From Bacteroidales bacterium (GTDB lineage Bacteria > Bacteroidota > Bacteroidia > Bacteroidales > WCHB1-69), in NCBI GenBank assembly GCA_017527945.1, contig JAFXPL010000033.1:1-36382 (forward strand): a stretch of DNA of 36,382 nt. The letters are read 5' to 3'. Positions within the stretch are counted from its first letter, which is position 1. The number at the start of each line of letters is the position of its first letter. The notes under the pieces were generated by a model. It had not been told where the DNA came from. It searched no databases and worked only from the letters and a program-made list of their open reading frames with translations. This document shows, piece after piece, positions 30,959 through 36,382 of this stretch. The translations under genes were made by a program, and so were the position numbers.

Positions 30959-31747
30959 CTATTGTTGGTCTTTGAGGAACTCGTTGAGCGCTTTTTTGCT
31001 GCTCTCGAACTCGAATACGCTGTTGAGCAGGTAATATTTTTCTTTTTCCACGCAGTGGTTGTAAGCGCTCTTGGCGAAGTCAAGCTTGGAGTTTTCGTAG
31101 TCAAAGGCGCGGCAAATTTGCTCTATCTGACTTACATTCAGCAGATTGTTAGCAAGAACTTGTTTTGCGGTGTTCAACTTGGTGGTTTCGAACGATTCGC
31201 TCTTGATGAGCATCAGGGCTTGTTGGAAGTCGGGATCCGGCATGGCGGCATCCTCGATGACCGTGACGGTTTGGTTAGGCTGCGGGGTGGGGTAGGGCTG
31301 CTGGGGCGGATAGTTGCCGTATTGGCCGGGTGCATATCCGTGGTAGCCCGGAACGTTCTGCTGCACGGAGGCGTAATAGACTACTGCCTCGGGACGAGGC
31401 ACGCCGTGGCCCAAGGAGATGCCGTAAAGATGTCGCTGGTTATCCACCCAATAGGAATTGTTGGAACGCTGTAGCCTCACCGTCTGGCCGACAGTGTGGT
31501 GGTCGATGTCGTCGATTTCCACGCGCAGGTAGTGCTCGCCCTCCGGAATGGCCTCCACCTTGATGGACATGACCGATTTCTCGTTCTGGAGCATGTCATC
31601 GAGGAAGAGCCAGAACGCCTGGTGGTCGGAAGAGATGGTCATGGAAGTCATCTGCGGGCGTTGCGAAATGCGCGGCCGCTGCGCCGCGATGTCGTTTGTC
31701 ACCATCACAAAGACAAACAAAATGCTGATTATTAATGTTTTATGCAT
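30959..31747 (-). CDS. Exported DUF4476 protein
   Basis: 262 residues. Signal peptide MHKTLIISILFVFVMVTND then IAAQ. A Pro/Gln/Tyr-rich linker (PGQYGNYPPQQPYPTPQPNQ) leads to a C-terminal DUF4476 helical domain: DPDFQQALMLIKSESFETTK, LNVSQIEQICRAFDYENSKL and FAKSAYNHCVEKEKYYLL. Widespread in Bacteroidota, of unknown role. First gene of the run with the DUF4230 pair; preceded by a 179-base repeat spacer. Confidence 0.85.
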   Translation of the reverse strand: MHKTLIISILFVFVMVTNDIAAQRPRISQRPQMTSMTISSDHQAFWLFLDDMLQNEKSVMSIKVEAIPEGEHYLRVEIDDIDHHTVGQTVRLQRSNNSYWVDNQRHLYGISLGHGVPRPEAVVYYASVQQNVPGYHGYAPGQYGNYPPQQPYPTPQPNQTVTVIEDAAMPDPDFQQALMLIKSESFETTKLNTAKQVLANNLLNVSQIEQICRAFDYENSKLDFAKSAYNHCVEKEKYYLLNSVFEFESSKKALNEFLKDQQ

Positions 31748-31926
31748 GCTTATTGTTATTGTTATTGTTATTGTTTTAAGTTATAGTTATAGTTATAGTT
31801 TTAAGTTATAGTTATAGTTATAGTTTTAAGTTATTGTTATAGTTTATAGTTATAGTTCAAAGTTCAAAGTTCAAAGTTCTGAGTTCAAAGTTCTGAATTC
31901 TAAGTTCTTGTCCCTAAGTTCAAAGC
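31748..31926 (-). repeat. TATAGT / TTCAAAG simple repeat spacer before the DUF4476 gene
   Basis: Read in the direction of the genes (reverse strand) it is AACTTTGAACTTTG, then AACTATAACTATAAC and AACTTAAAAC units and AACAATAAC units. The same motif family as before terC, in the orientation of transcription. Confidence 0.9.
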
Positions 31927-33648
31927 CTATCGGTAAAGATACCGTTTGATGCTGTTCTTGGGCGTTTTTTCGAATTCTTGGATATGCACCTCCACCTCGT
32001 TGATTTGTTCGTAGGCGGCGAGGCTCTTGTTGACCTCTTTCCGTACATTGTCCAACGCGGCGGCCACGCCTTCCGAGTTCAGTCCTGCGGCATCGCAGGC
32101 GTCGATGTCGGGGTGAATCAGTGCCACAATCTTGTTTTCGCGTTGGATGACGATGCTTTCCATCACGAAGGGCATGTTGTTGAGCTTGTCTTCGATTTCT
32201 TCGGGGTAGATGTTTTGTCCGTTCGGGCCAAGCAGCATCGTTTTGCAGCGTCCTTTGATGAAGATGTTGCCGTTTTCATCAACATAGCCGAGGTCGCCGG
32301 TGCGGAGCCATCCGTCGTCGGTGAAGCTGGCCTTGGTCGCCTCCTCATTCTTGTAGTAGCCGAGCATCACATTGTCGCCGCGGACCACGATTTCGCCCAC
32401 GCCCTGGTCGTTGACGTTGTCGATGCGGACTTCCATGTTGTCGAGGATGCGGCCGCAGCTGGACGGGATGAACTGTTTCCAGTGCGAGTAGGAGATCAGC
32501 GGGGCGGTTTCGGTCATGCCGTAGCCGATGGTGAAGGGAAGTTTGATTTTGCGCAGGAATTTCTCGACTTCCGCGTTCATGGCTGCACCGCCGACGATGA
32601 TTTCCTCAAACGACCCGCCGAACACGCCGACCAGTTTCTTGCGGATCTGGCTGAGCAGCACGTCGTCAAGGTAGGGGACTTTCAGCACCCAGTTCATGGG
32701 CGGTTTGGCAATCATGGGCTGGATTTGACGGCGGTAGATTTTTTCGATGATGAGGGGCACGCTCAGGATGAGGGTGGGTTTTATTTCGGCAAAGGCAGAG
32801 AGAAGCACTTTCGGTGTCGGTGTCTTGGTGATGAAGTAGGTGTGGCCGCCGATGGTGGAGTTGCCGAGGAAGTCGAAGGCGCAACCATAGGCGTGGGCCA
32901 GCGGGAGGAAGGTCACCATACGGTCGCCGGCGAACAGCAGGTGTTGCGAGGGGTTGCCGGCGGCGTAGGCGTGGTGGCCGAAGATGGCGTTGGAGGCGAG
33001 TGCGCGTCCGGTGGTCATCACGCCCTTGGAGAATCCGGTGGTGCCGGAGGTATAGTTGATGGAGGCGATTTCCTCGTTGTCCTTGTAGTCGTAGCGGATG
33101 CTGTCGGGGAAGAATTTTCCGCCGAATTTTGCGTCGAACAGCCGTTGGATGGCCTCCGGGGCGATGATGGTTTTGGGCAGCGAGAAGCGGATGCCGTTTT
33201 CTTCGTCCACGATGGGGAGTGCGGACTCGATGACGGCGAGCGGCCGGAAGTCGGTGAGGGAGATGACGGCCCTGACGTTGCCTAACTCGTTCTCGTCAAG
33301 GTGGTCCCAGTAATAGTCGCCGGAGAAGAGCAGCTTGGAATCCGAGTGCTTGATAATGTGGTGGACGTTCTCTGGGCGGAAGTCCTGCAGGATGGGCACG
33401 ATGACGGCGCCGTAGGTCACGGTGGCGATGTAGGCGACGGCCCAGTGGGTGCTGTTGCGTCCGATGAGCGACACTTTGTCGTTCTTCTGGATGCCGCACT
33501 GCTCGAAGAGGATATGCAGTTTTTCCACCTTTTCGGCCACTTGTCCGTAGGTGAGTGTATATTTGGTTTCGTAGTCGGTGAAGGCTTCCAAGTCCCAGTT
33601 GCGTCGGAAAGAATCCTCAAACAGTCGTACAAAATTCTCTTTAATCAT
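31927..33648 (-). CDS. Long-chain acyl-CoA synthetase (AMP-forming)
   Basis: 573 residues. SINYTSGTTGFSKGVMTTGR is the P-loop-like AMP site, GYGMTETAPLISY the acyl/adenylate motif, GWLRTGDLGYVDENGNIF the hinge and YPEEIEDKLN the C-terminal signature; TPKNSIKRYLY at the end carries the catalytic Lys. The FIKGRCKTMLLGPNGQNIYP form is that of membrane-type long-chain fatty acid ligases. It activates fatty acids with ATP and CoA. Its 3' end faces a long repeat spacer and its 5' end faces the ribosomal terminator; it is its own transcription unit. Confidence 0.92.
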   Translation of the reverse strand: MIKENFVRLFEDSFRRNWDLEAFTDYETKYTLTYGQVAEKVEKLHILFEQCGIQKNDKVSLIGRNSTHWAVAYIATVTYGAVIVPILQDFRPENVHHIIKHSDSKLLFSGDYYWDHLDENELGNVRAVISLTDFRPLAVIESALPIVDEENGIRFSLPKTIIAPEAIQRLFDAKFGGKFFPDSIRYDYKDNEEIASINYTSGTTGFSKGVMTTGRALASNAIFGHHAYAAGNPSQHLLFAGDRMVTFLPLAHAYGCAFDFLGNSTIGGHTYFITKTPTPKVLLSAFAEIKPTLILSVPLIIEKIYRRQIQPMIAKPPMNWVLKVPYLDDVLLSQIRKKLVGVFGGSFEEIIVGGAAMNAEVEKFLRKIKLPFTIGYGMTETAPLISYSHWKQFIPSSCGRILDNMEVRIDNVNDQGVGEIVVRGDNVMLGYYKNEEATKASFTDDGWLRTGDLGYVDENGNIFIKGRCKTMLLGPNGQNIYPEEIEDKLNNMPFVMESIVIQRENKIVALIHPDIDACDAAGLNSEGVAAALDNVRKEVNKSLAAYEQINEVEVHIQEFEKTPKNSIKRYLYR

Positions 33649-33791
33649 TTTTCTTGCTTTATCTTTTGAAAATCTATCTTTTTAATTGTCAAACGTTTGC
33701 TTTGGCATGGAAGCGGAAAACGCTTTCAGCCTTTCAAGCTGCAAAGTAAGTAATTTTTTTTAATTGGCCGTAATGTCGGGGCAAGAAAAAA

Positions 33792-33813
33792 GGGGCTTCG
33801 AGGTCGAAGTCCC
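33792..33813 (-). terminator. Terminator after rpsE
   Basis: GGGGCTTCGA / TCGAAGTCCC can pair over 10 bases with one G-T step. On the reverse strand the stem is followed by TTTTTT. It lies 33 bases after the rpsE stop and marks the end of the ribosomal operon. Confidence 0.8.
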
Positions 33814-33845
33814 TTGTATGATGGTGTAAGAAAAAGTCCGATGGG

Positions 33846-34364
33846 TTAGCCGTTGAAGACTTTGTCGAGGCTGACTCCGCGCACTTGGGCCACGGTGTAG
33901 GCGTCGCGCATTTTGGCGAGGGCGCCGATGGTGGCTTTGACCACGCTGTGGGGGTTGGAGGAGCCTTTGGATTTGGCGAGCACGTTCTTCACGCCCACGC
34001 TCTCGAACACGGCGCGCATGGCACCGCCGGCGATGACACCGGTACCGGGGGCGGCGGGTTTCATGAAGACGTTGGCACCGCTATACTTGCCGTCGGAGGC
34101 GTGCGGGATAGTGCCTTTGAGGATGGGAACCTGGATGAGGTTCTTTTTCGCGTCTTCCACGCCCTTGGAGATGGCGGTCGAGACTTCGCGGGCCTTACCA
34201 AGACCATAGCCTACGATACCGTTCTCATTACCAACGACCACGATGACGGCGAAGCTGAAGATTCGGCCACCCTTGGTGACTTTGGTGACTCTGTTGGTAG
34301 CGACCACGCGCTCTTTGAGCTCCAGGTCAGCTGCTTTCACTTTCTTGATATTTTCGTTAGCCAT
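33846..34364 (-). CDS. rpsE: 30S ribosomal protein S5
   Basis: 172 residues. [20 protein letters not shown], the S5 double-stranded RNA-binding domain, then [20 protein letters not shown] and [20 protein letters not shown]. Needed for decoding accuracy. The last gene of this ribosomal run; 11 bases behind rplR. A terminator follows instead of rpmD. Confidence 0.97.
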   Translation of the reverse strand: MANENIKKVKAADLELKERVVATNRVTKVTKGGRIFSFAVIVVVGNENGIVGYGLGKAREVSTAISKGVEDAKKNLIQVPILKGTIPHASDGKYSGANVFMKPAAPGTGVIAGGAMRAVFESVGVKNVLAKSKGSSNPHSVVKATIGALAKMRDAYTVAQVRGVSLDKVFNG

Positions 34365-34375
34365 AGTGTTGATGT

Positions 34376-34735
34376 TTAAAATTTAAGACCACCTTCTCTG
34401 GCTGCGTCGGCCAGGGATTTTACTCTACCATGATACAGATAACCGTTGCGGTCGAACACCACTTCGGTGATGCCGGCGGCGAGGGCGCGGGAGGCGATTT
34501 CCTTGCCCACGAGTTTGGACTTCTCGCACTTGGTCATCTTCTGGGCGGCGATGTCGGGCAACTTGGAGGATGCGGACACGAGGGTTACGCCGGCTTCGTC
34601 GTCAATAACTTGAACGTAAATGTCGCGGTTGCTTCTGAAAACGGACATTCTGGGGCGTACCGGAGTACCGCTGACGATCTTGCGAATGCGGTTTTTGATC
34701 CTTTTTCTTCTATATTCTTTCTTGTTGTAAGCCAT
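34376..34735 (-). CDS. rplR: 50S ribosomal protein L18
   Basis: 119 residues. Basic N-terminus ([19 protein letters not shown]), then [19 protein letters not shown] and the C-terminal [20 protein letters not shown]. Binds 5S rRNA with L5. In the usual order between rplF and rpsE. Confidence 0.97.
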   Translation of the reverse strand: MAYNKKEYRRKRIKNRIRKIVSGTPVRPRMSVFRSNRDIYVQVIDDEAGVTLVSASSKLPDIAAQKMTKCEKSKLVGKEIASRALAAGITEVVFDRNGYLYHGRVKSLADAAREGGLKF

Positions 34736-34753
34736 AATATCAAATTTTGACGA

Positions 34754-35314
34754 TTATTTTTCAGCCGACTTGCCGGCTTTCTTTCTAACATATTCTCCTT
34801 CGAAGCGAATACCTTTGCCCTTGTAGGGTTCGGGTTTGCGGTAGGAGCGGATTTTGGTGGCCACCTGGCCCAACAGCTGTTTGTCGATGCAGTTCAGGAT
34901 GATGATCGGGTTCTTACCTTTCTCGTTGATGGTCTGCACGGTGATTTCCTTCGGGAAGTCGAACAGGATGTTGTGGGAGTAGCCCAGGCCCATGTCGAGT
35001 TGGTGGTCGCCCTTGGCTTCGGCCTTGTAGCCGACGCCGATGACTTCCATCTTCTTGGTGAAGCCTTGGGAGACGCCCGTGATCATGTTGTTGAGCAGGG
35101 CTCTGTAGAGGCCGTGCATGGAGCGGTCGCGCTTGGAGTCGCTCGGGCGTTTCACATGGAGGTGTCCGTCTTCAATTTCGAACGTGATGCGTTCATCGAC
35201 ATACTGTTGCAGTTCGCCTTTCGGGCCCTTCACAGTCACGATGTTTGACTTCTCGTCTCTTTTCACTTCAACCCCTGCGGGGATGGCGATTTGTAATTTT
35301 CCTATTCTTGACAT
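34754..35314 (-). CDS. rplF: 50S ribosomal protein L6
   Basis: 186 residues. MSRIGKLQIAIPAGVEVK is the L6 start; GPKGELQQYVD, then the second domain with KGKNPIIILNCIDKQLLGQ and the signature PEPYKGKGIRFEGEYVRKKA. 18 bases before rplR. Confidence 0.97.
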   Translation of the reverse strand: MSRIGKLQIAIPAGVEVKRDEKSNIVTVKGPKGELQQYVDERITFEIEDGHLHVKRPSDSKRDRSMHGLYRALLNNMITGVSQGFTKKMEVIGVGYKAEAKGDHQLDMGLGYSHNILFDFPKEITVQTINEKGKNPIIILNCIDKQLLGQVATKIRSYRKPEPYKGKGIRFEGEYVRKKAGKSAEK

Positions 35315-35329
35315 AACGTTTCCTCCTTC

Positions 35330-35728
35330 TTAGCTGATGTAACATACTACTTCGCCGCCGACGTTCTGGGCTTTGGCTTCCTTATCGGTCATCATGCCGT
35401 GGGAAGTGGAGATGATGGCGATGCCGAGGCCGTTCAACACGGAGGGCAGTTCCTTGGCGCCCACGTATTTGCGGAGGCCGGGACGGCTGACGCGCTTGAT
35501 CTCGCTGATGGCGGACTGTTTGGTTGCGGGATGGTATTTCAAAGCGATCTTGATCGTTTTGGGCAGGGTATCATCCACAAATTTATAGTTCAAGATATAA
35601 CCTTTGTCGAAAAGGATCTTGGTTATAGCTCTTTTCTCGTTGGAAGCGGGGATTTCGACCACTTCGTGATGCGCGCGGATGGCGTTTCTCAAACGAGTCA
35701 AATAATCTGAAATGGGATCGGTATTCAT
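35330..35728 (-). CDS. rpsH: 30S ribosomal protein S8
   Basis: 132 residues. MNTDPISDYLTRLRNAIRAH at the start, RVSRPGLRKYVGAKELPSVL and the signature GIAIISTSHGMMTDKEAKAQ at the end. Binds 16S rRNA helix 21; in E. coli S8 also represses its own operon. No such RNA site was identified here. Confidence 0.97.
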   Translation of the reverse strand: MNTDPISDYLTRLRNAIRAHHEVVEIPASNEKRAITKILFDKGYILNYKFVDDTLPKTIKIALKYHPATKQSAISEIKRVSRPGLRKYVGAKELPSVLNGLGIAIISTSHGMMTDKEAKAQNVGGEVVCYIS

Positions 35729-35750
35729 AATTTAATCTTCTTCATTTAGG

Positions 35751-36050
35751 TTACCAACTTGCTTTTTTTACTCCGGGGATCTTGCCGGCGAGTGCCAACT
35801 CTCTGAAGTCGATACGGGAGAGGCCGAACTGGCGCATGTAGCCTTTCGGGCGGCCGCTCAGCTTGCAGCGGTTGTGCATGCGGATCGGGTTGGAGTTCGG
35901 GGGTAATTTCTGAAGCGCGATGTCGGCTGCCTTCTTGGCATCGTAATCATCGCCTTTCATGATTTTCTTCAGTTCTGCGCGTTTCGCCGCGTATTTAGCG
36001 ACCATTTTCGCTCTTTTGATTTCTCTTGCTTTTAAAGATTCTTTTGCCAT
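35751..36050 (-). CDS. rpsN: 30S ribosomal protein S14 (zinc-free long form)
   Basis: 99 residues. [20 protein letters not shown] at the start and the conserved end [20 protein letters not shown] then [20 protein letters not shown]. No CxxC...CxxC zinc site, so the long zinc-independent type. 22 bases before rpsH. Confidence 0.97.
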   Translation of the reverse strand: MAKESLKAREIKRAKMVAKYAAKRAELKKIMKGDDYDAKKAADIALQKLPPNSNPIRMHNRCKLSGRPKGYMRQFGLSRIDFRELALAGKIPGVKKASW

Positions 36051-36056
36051 GATTAC

Positions 36057-36382
36057 TTACTTTTGGTTTTTGAAGGGTAAGCCGAATTCTTTCAACAGGG
36101 CGAGGCATTCCTTGTCGTTGTGAGCCGTGGTCACGAAGGTGATGTCCATACCGTTGATCTTCAGAACTTTGTCGATGTCGATTTCGGGGAAGATGATCTG
36201 TTCGGGAATACCGAGCGTATAGTTGCCGCGTCCGTCGAACCCTTTGTCGCTGATGCCGCGGAAGTCGCGGATACGGGGGATGGAGACGGTGATGAGGCGG
36301 TCGAGGAACTCATACATGCGGTCGCCGTGGAGGGTCACGCGGACGCCGATGGGCATCCCTTTTCTCAACTTGAAGTTGGAGA
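36057..36382 (-). CDS. rplE: 50S ribosomal protein L5, C-terminal part (cut by window edge)
   Basis: The frame is open to the right edge: [19 protein letters not shown], then [36 protein letters not shown] and the end [20 protein letters not shown]. This is the last ~108 residues of L5; the true start lies beyond 36382. The internal ATG at 36366-36368 is not the start because the L5 similarity continues past it. Six bases separate it from rpsN. Confidence 0.95.
   Translation of the reverse strand, partial: SNFKLRKGMPIGVRVTLHGDRMYEFLDRLITVSIPRIRDFRGISDKGFDGRGNYTLGIPEQIIFPEIDIDKVLKINGMDITFVTTAHNDKECLALLKEFGLPFKNQK

Noticed and set aside
31978..33285. 435-codon rightward open frame opposite the acyl-CoA synthetase
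   Set aside because: Antisense shadow of a gene with all adenylation motifs.
1..36382. tRNA, rRNA or other structured RNA genes
   Set aside because: No cloverleaf-like or conserved rRNA segment was seen by eye in the gaps; a covariance-model scan would be needed to exclude small RNAs.

Overview
The window looks like a piece of a Bacteroidales (Bacteroidota) chromosome. The evidence is consistent across it: -7 boxes of the Bacteroidota type (TAnnTTTG) before many genes, two proteins with type IX secretion (T9SS) C-terminal sorting domains, a gingipain/haemagglutinin-type DUF2436 domain, DUF4230, DUF4476 and DUF5106 family proteins, no obvious Shine-Dalgarno sites, and a Bacteroidales-style glycogen operon. 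No rRNA, tRNA or CRISPR array was recognised.

Left part (1-10640) is accessory DNA. After the 5' end of a leftward RhuM-family gene comes a head-to-tail array of five small two-gene units. Each unit has a -7-like box 19-20 bases before the start codon, a GC-rich leader, one RHS-repeat-associated core of about 62 residues, a different C-terminal tip, and then a closely spaced or overlapping gene for a small exported protein. Recognisable tips are a lambda-lysozyme-like (GH104) domain and a metzincin protease (HExxHxxGxxH). Less certain ones are a Cys/His hydrolase and a zincin-like domain, and one short tip is unknown. All five partner proteins carry signal peptides (one looks like a lipoprotein), so I read the array as mini-Rhs toxin/immunity pairs aimed at periplasmic targets. 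The leaders are more alike at DNA level than the protein cores they precede, and a coreless leader lies beside maf, so the leader behaves like a dispersed repeat. The array is followed by a wrecked IS5-type transposase and an unknown exported protein.

Middle part (10644-16757): a leftward operon of glycogen debranching enzyme, GT4 glycogen-synthase-like glycosyltransferase, GH57 glucanotransferase/amylase and Maf. Then comes a REP-associated tyrosine transposase (RAYT) framed by inverted copies of a palindromic repeat, and a strong terminator.

Right part (16758-36382) is mostly core genome: a 1053-residue T9SS surface protein (leftward); then rightward NAD(P)HX repair enzyme, thioredoxin-fold lipid/redox-type exported protein, TerC, prfB with its programmed +1 frameshift, a T9SS-sorted esterase, queE, a DUF721/DciA-like gene, tatA-tatC and a dolichol-phosphate-mannose-synthase-like GT2; then leftward two DUF4230 genes, a DUF4476 gene, an acyl-CoA synthetase, and the ribosomal genes rplE-rpsN-rpsH-rplF-rplR-rpsE. 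The ribosomal run ends after rpsE in a terminator, with no rpmD-rplO-secY. Several gaps between co-directional genes are filled with simple tandem repeats that are poor in G on the sense strand.
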